From positions 4,093 to 68,092 of the forward strand of contig CAYSPJ010000010.1 in NCBI GenBank assembly GCA_964432875.1: DNA of 64,000 nt, read 5' to 3'. The notes under the pieces were generated by a model that was given only the letters and a program-made list of their open reading frames with translations, had not been told where the DNA came from and did no database searches. This document shows, in pieces, positions 53,233 to 61,368 of this stretch. The first letter of the stretch is position 1. The number at the start of each line of letters is the position of its first letter. The translations under genes and the position numbers were made by a program. The stretch is from JACJYE01 sp964432875 (lineage in GTDB: Bacteria > Bacteroidota > Bacteroidia > Chitinophagales > Saprospiraceae).

Positions 53233-54757
53233 TTTGAAAAGCCTGTTGCGGTTGAGCGCGGAAAAATACCCGCACCGCCCGGCGCTGCTGGCCCCCGGCC
53301 AAGAGCCGGTGGCTTATGCTCAGGTGTATGAAACCGCCCTGGAGCTCGCTCATTTCCTGGCTGCCCAGGGCGTCCGTACCGGGCATCGGGTAGGCTTCTG
53401 CCTGCCTAAATCGGCGCTTTCTGTTTATGCTATTTTCGGCATCATGGAAAACGGCGCTGCCTACGTCCCTCTGGATAGCGAGGCCCCCGAGAGCCGCAAC
53501 CAATATATCCTGGAGGACTGCCAGGCCTGCGGCCTGATCACCAGCCCGGGATTGGCGCAACAGTATGCCGATGCCTTGGGCGCAAACGTAAGGGAGCGGC
53601 TGGATATCCCCGGCCTGCCCCTGGTATGGCTGGGGCTGCAACACCCCGCCGCCCAGCCTTTGGCGATACCGGCACAACTCGCTTACATCCTTTATACTTC
53701 CGGCTCTACGGGCCTGCCCAAGGGCGTTTTGATCACGCAGCAAAACGCGCTTTGCTTTGTGGAGTGGGCTGGTGATGAATTCGGCATAACCGAAAATGAT
53801 GTCTTTTCCTCCATTGCCCCTTTCCACTTTGACTTATCGGTCTTCGACCTATTCACCGCCATGCGGCATGGCGCCAGCGTGCTACTGATTGACGCTCAGA
53901 TGGCCAAGAACCCCATGCAACTAGCCGAGCTGATTGCCCAGCATCAAATCAGCGTGTGGTACTCTACCCCTACTACGCTCAAGATGATGCTACGCTTCGG
54001 GCGCATGGAGCGGCATGACCACCAAAGCCTCCGCCTCGTGCTGTTCGCAGGAGAGGTTTTCCCCCTCACCCCCTTGCGTGAAATCCAGGAGCGCTGGGCC
54101 ATGGCTCGGTTCTACAACCTGTATGGGCCTACCGAGACGAATGTCTGCACCTTCCACCCCATCCCGGAGCACGTCCCGGAAGGACAAACCACCCCCTTCC
54201 CTATCGGCCGGGCCTGTCCTTTTGCCCAGTGCCGCGTGCTGGTGGAAGAGCAAAGCCATGCCCTGCAAACCGGATTGGAAGGCGAGCTCATTGTGGCGGG
54301 CTTATCCGTCATGCCCGGCTATCTGAACCTGCCTGAACGCAACGCCCAAGCTTTCCTGACGGAAAATGGCACCCAGTGGTATCGCACAGGCGATATAGTA
54401 CGAGTAAATGACGAGCTGGAGCTCGAATATGTCAGCCGGCTAGACCGCATGATCAAACGACATGGCTACCGCATCGAGCTGGGCGAAGTAGAGGCTGCCC
54501 TGCACCGCCACCCCGCCATTTCGGAGGCCGGCGTAATCAGCGTTGAGCTAGCGAACAATGACATTCAAATCGCCGCCTTCTACACCACCAAAAACGGCCA
54601 TCCCGCCATACCCTTTCTGGCCTTGAAGGATTTCCTGGCCGGCCAATTGCCCGGGTATATGATCCCCGACAAATTGATACACCTGGAAGAAACGCCTAAG
54701 ACCGCGACGTACAAAATCAATTATCCAGCTCTGGCGAAAATGGTTAAACAGCCATAA
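53225..54757 (+). CDS. Prolyl-AMP ligase-like adenylation enzyme
   Basis: 510 residues from the ATG at 53225 (ATG at 53216 is possible); overlaps the carrier gene by 8 nt, so probably translationally coupled. Stand-alone adenylation domain: P-loop Y-T-S-G-S-T-G-L-P-K-G, Y-G-P-T-E-T, W-Y-R-T-G-D, R-L-D-R-M-I-K-R-H-G-Y-R-I-E. No condensation or carrier domain. Aligned by eye to GrsA, the ten specificity residues are Asp203, Leu204, Phe207, Tyr246, Leu273, Ala275, Leu299, Val307, Cys308, Lys497: D-L-F-Y-L-A-L-V-C-K, which as I recall is the code of PltF/RedM/CloN4-type enzymes for L-proline. Predicted to make L-prolyl-AMP and load it on the carrier protein. Confidence 0.88.
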   Translation: MPDLKSLLRLSAEKYPHRPALLAPGQEPVAYAQVYETALELAHFLAAQGVRTGHRVGFCLPKSALSVYAIFGIMENGAAYVPLDSEAPESRNQYILEDCQACGLITSPGLAQQYADALGANVRERLDIPGLPLVWLGLQHPAAQPLAIPAQLAYILYTSGSTGLPKGVLITQQNALCFVEWAGDEFGITENDVFSSIAPFHFDLSVFDLFTAMRHGASVLLIDAQMAKNPMQLAELIAQHQISVWYSTPTTLKMMLRFGRMERHDHQSLRLVLFAGEVFPLTPLREIQERWAMARFYNLYGPTETNVCTFHPIPEHVPEGQTTPFPIGRACPFAQCRVLVEEQSHALQTGLEGELIVAGLSVMPGYLNLPERNAQAFLTENGTQWYRTGDIVRVNDELELEYVSRLDRMIKRHGYRIELGEVEAALHRHPAISEAGVISVELANNDIQIAAFYTTKNGHPAIPFLALKDFLAGQLPGYMIPDKLIHLEETPKTATYKINYPALAKMVKQP

Positions 54758-54772
54758 AAAAAATCACTGAAT

Positions 54773-55915
54773 ATGTTTTCTTTCACGCCTACGGACGAGC
54801 AAAAGGCCTTGCAGCAAGAGATCAAGGCTTTTGCTGCTGTGCAGTTGAGCGGGGGGGAAGAAATGCGCGACCGGGAGCAACGATTTGACCGGGCGCTGTG
54901 GGCGCGCTGTGGCAGCATCGGCCTGCCTGGCCTGGCCATACCCCAGGAATACGGCGGCAGGGGCTTGGATGCCTTGTCCACCCTACTGGCCCTGGAAGCG
55001 CTGGGCTACGCCTGTAAAGATAATGGCCTAAACTTTGCCATCAGCGCCCACTTGCTAGCTTGCGCCGTGCCGCTATGGCTGCATGGCAGCGAAGCCCTGA
55101 AAGCCGAATACCTGCCCAAGCTCTGCGACGGGACCTGGATTGCCGCCAACGCCATGAGTGAGCCGGCCTCCGGCTCCGATGCCTTTAATATGCAGACCAT
55201 CGCCGAAGCGGTGGAGGATGGCTTCCGCATCAGCGGCACCAAAAGCTTTGTCAGCAATGGCCCCGTAGCCGATAATGTCCTGCTTTATGCAGCAACTGAC
55301 CCGGAACGCGGCTTCCTGGGGGGCATTACGGCTTTCTGGCTCGACCGGCGCATCCACGCTTATACGGTGGGCACACCACTAAACAAGGCGGGGCTGCGCT
55401 CCAGCCCGCTGAGCAGTTTGTTCTTTGACCATACGCTGGTCAGTAGAGCTTTTATGGTGGGCCGCGAGGGCCGGGGCGCTATGCTCTTCAATCAATCCAT
55501 GGAGTGGGAACGAGCCTGCCTGGGCGCCTGCCACCTGGGCAATATGCAACGGTTGCTGGAACTGGCTGCCGCCCTGGTGAAAAGCCGGATGACCCTGGCG
55601 CGCGGCGAACAGCAAGCGGCCAGCTTCCTCTTGGCTGAGCTGCAGGCCCAACTCGAAGCTGCACGCCTACTAGCCTACTCCGCAGCCTGGAAAATGAGCC
55701 AGGGCAAAAGCGCCGGCAAAGAGGCGGCGATGGCCAAACTATATGTTAGCGAGCTTTACAAAACTATGACCATAAAAATTGAAACCTTATTCTCCTCTGC
55801 CGGGTATAAGGCACCAGAGGTGGAGCGCTCGCAAAGGGATGCACTGAGTAGCACCATCTACTCCGGCACTTCTGAGATGCAGAAGACCATAATTGCACAG
55901 AGTATGGGCATGTAA
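54773..55915 (+). CDS. Prolyl-carrier-protein dehydrogenase-like flavoprotein (acyl-CoA dehydrogenase fold)
   Basis: 380 residues, 15 nt after the adenylation gene. Complete acyl-CoA dehydrogenase fold: A-N-A-M-S-E-P-A-S-G-S-D (residues 125-136), F-V-S-N-G-P, and a C-terminal Y-S-G-T-S-E-M-Q-K-T-I. Glu244 in M-E-W-E-R-A lies where the isovaleryl-CoA-dehydrogenase-type base sits. In this context it matches PltE/RedW/Bmp3, which oxidise prolyl-S-carrier to pyrrole-2-carboxyl-S-carrier using FAD. That assignment rests on neighbourhood and adenylation code; the fold alone would also fit fatty acid oxidation. Confidence 0.82.
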   Translation: MFSFTPTDEQKALQQEIKAFAAVQLSGGEEMRDREQRFDRALWARCGSIGLPGLAIPQEYGGRGLDALSTLLALEALGYACKDNGLNFAISAHLLACAVPLWLHGSEALKAEYLPKLCDGTWIAANAMSEPASGSDAFNMQTIAEAVEDGFRISGTKSFVSNGPVADNVLLYAATDPERGFLGGITAFWLDRRIHAYTVGTPLNKAGLRSSPLSSLFFDHTLVSRAFMVGREGRGAMLFNQSMEWERACLGACHLGNMQRLLELAAALVKSRMTLARGEQQAASFLLAELQAQLEAARLLAYSAAWKMSQGKSAGKEAAMAKLYVSELYKTMTIKIETLFSSAGYKAPEVERSQRDALSSTIYSGTSEMQKTIIAQSMGM

Positions 55916-55986
55916 AGCAAGCAAGGTATATATTATTGATTTTCAATGCATAGTAAACATTAACTAATCTAAAAAGCGAACCTGAG

Positions 55987-57342
55987 ATGAGTACACTCTA
56001 CGACGTAATCGTCATCGGCGGGGGCCCTACGGGCTCCACTTTGTCAACCTTCCTTTCCCGTTTAGGGCGCAAGGTATTAGTTTTGGAAAAAGAGCAGTTC
56101 CCCCGGGAGCATGTCGGGGAGTCGATGTTGCCTTTTTGTTACGATTTATTCGAAGAATTGGGCGTGCTAGACGAGATGAAGGCCAACTTCACCCGCAAGC
56201 CGGGCGTCACCTTTGCCAATATCGACGGCAGCCGCAGTTCACACTGGTGCTTCAGCCGGGTAATCGATGGGCCGCAAAGCTTGTCTTTCCACGCCCGCCG
56301 CTCAGAATTCGACGAGATGCTGCTCAATAATAGCCGCCGGGAAGGTACTGAGGTGCTGGAGCAAACCCAAGTCACGAAAGTAGAACTGGGTCAGCCGGGA
56401 GATCATGCGATCGTTCACGCCAGCGGTGCCGATGGGCAAGAGATCACCTTTGAAAGCCGCTTTGTGGTGGACGCCAGCGGTCAGGATTGTTTCCTGGCGC
56501 GCAAGCTCGGCAAGCAAAAGCCTTTCGAGCGGCTACATATCCGCCTGGCCCTGTCCACGCACTGGAAAGATGCCAATTTGGATGAATCAATGGCCAACGG
56601 CAATATCAAAATCGTCCACCTCGGCGGAGAGAAGCTGGGCTGGATCTGGATGATACCGCTGCGGGACAATCGCCTCAGCATCGGCCTGGCGCTCAATATG
56701 AGCTACGCTCAGGAGCAGCGCAAAATACTGGCCAAAGAGCATGGCAACCGCAACTGGCAACAGGCGCTTTACCTCCAAGAGCTCCATTCCTCCCCACTGG
56801 CTTCGCGCATCATCGAGGGCGCGGAAATGTACTGGGAGCCAGTTAGCAACGGAGATTTCTCCTACTTTGCGGCCGAAAAACACGGCCACAATCACGCCAT
56901 CGTAGGCGATGCGGCGGCCTTCCTCGACCCCATCTTTTCCAGCGGCATCTACCTGGGCATGATGGCAGCAAAATTGGCAGCAGCTGGCATTGACCAGGTG
57001 CTGGCAGGCGAAGGCTTCGCCGAACTGGAAAAGGCTTATGCCGACATGAACGGCGGCTACAAGGTCATCGAAGAACTGATTTGCACTTTCTACGAGCCCG
57101 ACTCCATCTCCCTGTCGCATTTGCAAGATAATGGCAACACCAGCTATGAGAAATTCGAGTCTGCCTATTCAATTTTGCACCTGCTGCTGGCCGGCGATTT
57201 CTTCAAAGAGCACGAGCGCTACCTGCGCGCCATCCGCACCCTGCGCAGCAAAGAGATGATCGACAAATACAAAAGCTTAACCGGGCACCTGGATGCCCAA
57301 ATGGAGCAGCAGGTGTGCCTGATGCCCGCCATGGAAGCATGA
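55987..57342 (+). CDS. Flavin-dependent halogenase (PltA-type)
   Basis: 451 residues, the length of PltA-type halogenases. FAD motif G-G-G-P-T-G (11-16), H-V-G-E-S-M-L-P (42-49), Lys71 in R-K-P-G-V-T-F where the catalytic lysine of halogenases is expected, the diagnostic W-I-W-M-I-P (219-224, motif W-x-W-x-I-P), a second FAD motif G-D-A-A (308-311), and F-L-D-P-I-F-S-S-G (312-320, motif F-x2-P-x2-S-x-G). Both halogenase motifs separate it from ordinary monooxygenases and geranylgeranyl reductases. It would use FADH2, O2 and chloride or bromide to halogenate a carrier-bound pyrrole. Its stop overlaps the next start (ATGA). Confidence 0.88.
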   Translation: MSTLYDVIVIGGGPTGSTLSTFLSRLGRKVLVLEKEQFPREHVGESMLPFCYDLFEELGVLDEMKANFTRKPGVTFANIDGSRSSHWCFSRVIDGPQSLSFHARRSEFDEMLLNNSRREGTEVLEQTQVTKVELGQPGDHAIVHASGADGQEITFESRFVVDASGQDCFLARKLGKQKPFERLHIRLALSTHWKDANLDESMANGNIKIVHLGGEKLGWIWMIPLRDNRLSIGLALNMSYAQEQRKILAKEHGNRNWQQALYLQELHSSPLASRIIEGAEMYWEPVSNGDFSYFAAEKHGHNHAIVGDAAAFLDPIFSSGIYLGMMAAKLAAAGIDQVLAGEGFAELEKAYADMNGGYKVIEELICTFYEPDSISLSHLQDNGNTSYEKFESAYSILHLLLAGDFFKEHERYLRAIRTLRSKEMIDKYKSLTGHLDAQMEQQVCLMPAMEA

Positions 57343-58058
57343 GCACATTGAAATACGGACGCTATTGGGATGCTTTTTACGAGAAGACCTACGTCCAGGG
57401 CGCGCGCAAAGCGCTTTGGGATGTGCCCGCGGATTGGTCAGTAGGCAAAGACCTGGAATTATTCCAAAGCCATTTCCCCCCTACCCTGCCGGTGCTCGAC
57501 ATCGGTTGCGGCACGGGGGCGCAGGCCTACTACCTGGCTGGCAAATACCCCCAAGCTATCGGCATTGACGCTGCGCCTACAGCTATTGCCCTGGCTCAGG
57601 CCGCACACCAGCGGCCTGGACTGGAGTTTATGACCGCCGATGCGGCTAATGCGCAAGATTGCGCCGCTCTGCACCAGCGCCTTGGAGATATGAACCTCTA
57701 CATGCGCGGCGTATTGCATCAGGTGGAAGCTGAAAGCCAAGCCCAATTCGTGGATAACCTCGCCTTGATGATGGGCGAAACAGGCGTGTTGTATTTCATT
57801 GAGGTCGCCGATCATATCCGCGCCTACTTCGCCGGAGCTTCCAGCGGTTTTCACGAATTGCCTAAAGCGGTGCAGGAGGTCTTTGTGAGCAACTTGCCGC
57901 CCCATGGCCTCAACCTGGCAATGCTACCGGCTCTTTTCCCCGAACCTCGCTTTAAGGTGATCCACAGCGGGCAAAGCGCGCTGTTGACTAACCTGGTTTT
58001 ACCCAGCGGGCGAGCGGTGGAGATACCGGCGGTTTATGGGGTGGTGAAGAGAGGTTAA
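57339..58058 (+). CDS. SAM-dependent methyltransferase in the halogenase cluster
   Basis: 239 residues starting M-S-T-L-K-Y-G; ATGA overlap with the halogenase stop implies coupling. SAM motif I V-L-D-I-G-C-G-T-G-A-Q, then G-I-D-A and a Y-M-R-G-V-L-H-Q segment. Class I small-molecule methyltransferase; the acceptor (pyrrole N or ring, or a hydroxyl) cannot be predicted. Tailoring enzyme by context. Confidence 0.75.
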   Translation: MSTLKYGRYWDAFYEKTYVQGARKALWDVPADWSVGKDLELFQSHFPPTLPVLDIGCGTGAQAYYLAGKYPQAIGIDAAPTAIALAQAAHQRPGLEFMTADAANAQDCAALHQRLGDMNLYMRGVLHQVEAESQAQFVDNLALMMGETGVLYFIEVADHIRAYFAGASSGFHELPKAVQEVFVSNLPPHGLNLAMLPALFPEPRFKVIHSGQSALLTNLVLPSGRAVEIPAVYGVVKRG

Positions 58059-58091
58059 AGGGTAAAGGTTAAAGGTTAAAGGGTAAAGGGT
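58051..58091. repeat. Heptanucleotide tandem repeat GGTTAAA/GGGTAAA
   Basis: Five to six head-to-tail 7-mers alternating GGTTAAA and GGGTAAA, starting around the methyltransferase stop and running into the 100-N gap. The repeat is the likely reason the assembly broke here. Its true length is unknown. Confidence 0.75.
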
Positions 58092-58191
58092 NNNNNNNNN
58101 NNNNNNNNNNNNNNNNNNNNNNNNNNNNNNNNNNNNNNNNNNNNNNNNNNNNNNNNNNNNNNNNNNNNNNNNNNNNNNNNNNNNNNNNNNN
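58092..58191. other. Assembly gap (100 N) within the halogenase cluster
   Basis: Exactly 100 N, adjacent to a simple tandem repeat. It removes the start codon of the Spy-like lipoprotein gene and an unknown amount of repeat; missing genes cannot be excluded. Confidence 0.9.
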
Positions 58192-58192
58192 A

Positions 58193-58783
58193 ATCATTAT
58201 TTTACTGGCTGCTTTTTGCCTGGGTTTGAACGGGTGTTCCGGTTCTGGCAACGCTGCCAATGAGGAGAGTGCGCCGCCCAGCAGGACGACAGCAAGCCCA
58301 ATTGGGGCAGCAGAAGGTGGTGAGGACGCACTGGTGGCGCTGGAAGGAGCGCCTGAAGCAAAGCCGACACCGGTTTCACCGCAGTCAAAGCCAGCCCCGG
58401 CGGTTGTGGGAGAAGCGCCGGCTGATCAGCCCGCCGAAACCCGGCCGGCAAAAACGGCTGCGCTGCCGCCGCTTGAAACCACCCCGACACCGGGTGCCAA
58501 AATGGCTGTCAGCGCCAATACCGCACCGGAGCCCAAAACCCAAACCCGGGAGATCGACATCGTGGGCAGGACGCTGGATCAATTGAAGCAATTGGGCATC
58601 AAACTGGATAACAGCCAGCAGCAGAAGCTCAAAAGCATTTCCACTGCTTATGATTTCAATACGGTCGCGGCTGGAGAGGAACGCCGGGCCCTGCGGCGGA
58701 AGTACATGCAAGAGGTTTACAAAACCGTGCTGACGGCAGAGCAGCAGCAGACGGTGAAGGACAAGCGCCAATTCCAGGAATAA
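58193..58783 (+). CDS. Spy/CpxP-like lipoprotein, 5' end lost in gap
   Basis: The frame opens inside a lipoprotein signal (I-I-I-L-L-A-A-F-C-L-G-L-N-G-C-S), so the true start lies in the gap; the TTG at 58226 is not a start. The lipobox cysteine is followed by a Pro/Ala-rich linker of about 100 residues, then a helical C-terminus with L-D-N-S-Q-Q-Q-K-L and L-T-A-E-Q-Q-Q-T-V, like LTxxQ motifs of periplasmic Spy/CpxP chaperones. Between the tailoring enzymes and the MBOAT proteins, in the same direction, 24 nt before the first. Function not known. Confidence 0.6.
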   Translation: MIILLAAFCLGLNGCSGSGNAANEESAPPSRTTASPIGAAEGGEDALVALEGAPEAKPTPVSPQSKPAPAVVGEAPADQPAETRPAKTAALPPLETTPTPGAKMAVSANTAPEPKTQTREIDIVGRTLDQLKQLGIKLDNSQQQKLKSISTAYDFNTVAAGEERRALRRKYMQEVYKTVLTAEQQQTVKDKRQFQE

Positions 58784-58807
58784 GCAATCAAGGAAAAAAG
58801 AGGACAA

Positions 58808-61363
58808 ATGGCAAGCCAAACGATGGCGCTGGGAAAAACGACGAGCCAGGCTCTTCCACTCAATCCCCACGCGGAGATTGGAGCGAAGGGACTAGCACAG
58901 ATACTGATGTCGCTGGCCATTATCAGCCTGGTCATCTACTTTTTCCATCTGGAGTCGGATATCGGCCTGCCCCGACTGATGCCATTCATCCTGGCCGGTT
59001 TTGTGCTGAATAGCCTATTGGCCTTACCCTGGCGGTTGCCATTTCTATTCCTGCTCAACCTGGCCGCCATCTTTGCCTTACTGGGCCCTTTTGATGGCGC
59101 GGTATTGGCAGCATTGGGGCTACTCTTGTTTGGCCTGGCCAACCTGCCGGTTAAAATAGGCTACCGGATTGGCGCCGCCCTGCTGGCAGGCGTGCTATTG
59201 GCGGCCTTTCGGGGGGAATGGCTGCCCTTTATCGGCAGCAAAACCATCCTGCCCATCCTCGGTGCCATGTTTATGTTCCGCCTGGTTCTGTACTTGTACG
59301 AGATGCAGTTTGAGAAGCAGCCTGCAAGTTTTTGGGCGAAAATCAACTACTTCTTCCTGCTGCCCAACTTGGTGTTTGTAATCTTCCCGGTAGTGGATTA
59401 CAGCACTTTTTTGCGCAACTACTACAGCCGGCCGGCTTTTGAAACCTATCGCAAAGGCGCGATGATGATGGCCAATGGGGTGTTTCATCTCCTGCTCTAT
59501 CGCTTGATTTATTACTACCTGCTGCCTGCTCCCGGCGAGGTGCAGGATACCTTTAGCCTTTTGCAGTTTATGGTGGCCTCTTACGCCCTAATCGTGCGGC
59601 TGGCGGGCATTTTCCACTTTTCGGTGGGCGTCATTTGTTTGTTTGGTTTCAATCTGCCCCACGCTTTCGAGCACTATTTCTTTGCCAACAGTTTCAGCGA
59701 TCTGTGGCGGCGTATCAATATCTACTGGCGCGATTTCGTGACCAAGGTCTTTTACTTCCCCATTTACTTCCGGCTGAAACGCTATGGGGCTGTGCCAGGC
59801 ATGGTGCTAGCCGTGCTCATCGTCTTTTTCATCAACTGGTTTCTGCATGGCTACCAATGGTTTTGGATCCGGGGCGCTTTCCCGCTAACCATCCAGGATA
59901 CCGTCTTTTGGGGGGTGCTCGGCATACTGGTAGCTGCAAACTCCGCCATCCAGGCCCGGCGGCGGCCGGGCAAACCGCCAGGCCATACCTTTTCCCTACG
60001 CTATGCCTGGCGCAATTCTTTTAGCATCCTCGCCATTTTTGGCTTCATGTGCGTATTGTGGTCTTTCTGGACCAGTAGCTCTCCCGGAGATTGGCTGGCG
60101 ATGGCCGCGCGCGGCAAACCCAGCACCCTGGCCGAAGCAAGCCTGCCGCTAATCGGCATCCTCCTGCTGGCAGGACTGGGCGTGCTCATCCACTATGGCA
60201 ACTTCCTTTACCAGCAAAAAAAATGGCCCCTGCTGCCTTCCCCCCGCCGCACCTTCTGGCTGGCCAATGCCGGCTTGGCCGGGCTGGCGCTATTCGGCCT
60301 GCCCCAGCTCAACCAGCGGCTGGAAGTACAGCTCGGCATGGACTTCGAGCCGGTGCTCAACGCCAAGCTCAATACCTTCGACCGCGAACAGTTGTACAAA
60401 GGGTATTACGAAACCCTGATTGCGGGCAGCAACCTCAGCTCCCGCATGTGGGAAATGGAGCAAGCCCGGCCCGATGATTGGAAAAGCCTCAATGAGCTGG
60501 GCCTGCGCATCAGCCGCGATGACATCCTCCTGAAAGAACTGGCCCCCAATAAAAGCGTGGAGTTCAAAGGTGGCCTGTTTACCACCAATAGCCATGGCCT
60601 GCGCGACCGGGAGTACAGCCGGGATAAACCGCAAAACACCCTGCGCATGGCCCTCCTGGGCGGCTCCATCGAGATGGGCACCGGCGTGGATACGGACCAA
60701 ACCTACGAAAACCTGGCTGAAGACGCCCTAAATACCGAGGGGCTGATTGCCAAAGGGCTGACGGTGGAAATCCTCAACTTCGCCATCTCTGGCAACCACT
60801 TGTTCCAAAATGTGGCCATGTGCCAGTGGAAGGCTGCGGATTTCCAGCCTGATGTAGTCATCTACCCGGCTCATTCCAACGAAGTGCACCGCATCTTGAG
60901 CAGTTTATACCGAGACTACAGCCGACAACGGGAATTGACCTACCCTTTCCTCAAAGACATCATCACCAGAGCTGGCATTACCCCCGAAGCTTCCGAAGCC
61001 GAATTCCTCGCCAAACTCCAGCCGCTGGAAAGCGAAATCATGGCCTGGGGATACGACCAGATATTGGAGTGCGCCCGGAGCAGTCAGGCCGTGCCCCTCT
61101 GGCTCTACGTGCCCGCCCTGGACGATAACGAAGCCCCGGGCGAAGCAATAGCCCTGGAAAAAATAGCCCGGGAGAAGGGCTTCTTCACCCTTAACCTCCA
61201 GGGCTGCTACGGCACTAAAAACACAGAAGCCCTCAAAATCGCCCAATGGGACTACCACCCCAACGCCCGTGGCCATGCGCTGATTGCCGAAAAAATGCTG
61301 CAGGAGTTGCAGCGTGATGCGGGGCTCATCGGCGCATTGCGCGAGAAAGCATCTAAAAAGTAG
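58808..61363 (+). CDS. MBOAT acyltransferase-SGNH hydrolase fusion 1
   Basis: 851 residues. Residues 1-490 hold roughly 10-12 membrane segments of an MBOAT (AlgI/DltB-type) protein. The conserved V-F-H-L-L-L-Y-R-L region lies near 225, and the catalytic histidine is His347 in N-W-F-L-H-G-Y-Q-W-F. Residues about 500-851 are an extracytoplasmic SGNH domain: G-G-S-I-E-M-G (Ser620), H-S-N-E-V-H-R (Asn691), W-D-Y-H-P-N (Asp815, His817). MBOAT and SGNH proteins are normally separate (DltB and DltD; AlgI and AlgJ/X; PatA and PatB); here they are fused. Predicted to move an acyl group across the membrane and put it on a polymer, possibly from the cluster's carrier protein. Confidence 0.85.
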   Translation: MASQTMALGKTTSQALPLNPHAEIGAKGLAQILMSLAIISLVIYFFHLESDIGLPRLMPFILAGFVLNSLLALPWRLPFLFLLNLAAIFALLGPFDGAVLAALGLLLFGLANLPVKIGYRIGAALLAGVLLAAFRGEWLPFIGSKTILPILGAMFMFRLVLYLYEMQFEKQPASFWAKINYFFLLPNLVFVIFPVVDYSTFLRNYYSRPAFETYRKGAMMMANGVFHLLLYRLIYYYLLPAPGEVQDTFSLLQFMVASYALIVRLAGIFHFSVGVICLFGFNLPHAFEHYFFANSFSDLWRRINIYWRDFVTKVFYFPIYFRLKRYGAVPGMVLAVLIVFFINWFLHGYQWFWIRGAFPLTIQDTVFWGVLGILVAANSAIQARRRPGKPPGHTFSLRYAWRNSFSILAIFGFMCVLWSFWTSSSPGDWLAMAARGKPSTLAEASLPLIGILLLAGLGVLIHYGNFLYQQKKWPLLPSPRRTFWLANAGLAGLALFGLPQLNQRLEVQLGMDFEPVLNAKLNTFDREQLYKGYYETLIAGSNLSSRMWEMEQARPDDWKSLNELGLRISRDDILLKELAPNKSVEFKGGLFTTNSHGLRDREYSRDKPQNTLRMALLGGSIEMGTGVDTDQTYENLAEDALNTEGLIAKGLTVEILNFAISGNHLFQNVAMCQWKAADFQPDVVIYPAHSNEVHRILSSLYRDYSRQRELTYPFLKDIITRAGITPEASEAEFLAKLQPLESEIMAWGYDQILECARSSQAVPLWLYVPALDDNEAPGEAIALEKIAREKGFFTLNLQGCYGTKNTEALKIAQWDYHPNARGHALIAEKMLQELQRDAGLIGALREKASKK

Positions 61364-61368
61364 CAAGC

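Noticed and set aside
52975..55915. Plain NRPS or fatty acid degradation module
   Set aside because: No condensation or ketosynthase domain, and the adenylation code and free carrier fit prolyl activation rather than fatty acid or peptide synthesis.
55987..57342. Geranylgeranyl reductase or ordinary FAD monooxygenase
   Set aside because: Same fold, but both halogenase motifs W-x-W-x-I-P and F-x2-P-x2-S-x-G are present and the neighbours fit a pyrrole pathway.
58051..58091. CRISPR or telomere-like array
   Set aside because: Seven-nucleotide units with no spacers; simple tandem repeat.
58226..58783. Gene starting at TTG 58226
   Set aside because: The open frame extends back into a clear lipoprotein signal that runs into the gap, so the TTG is internal.
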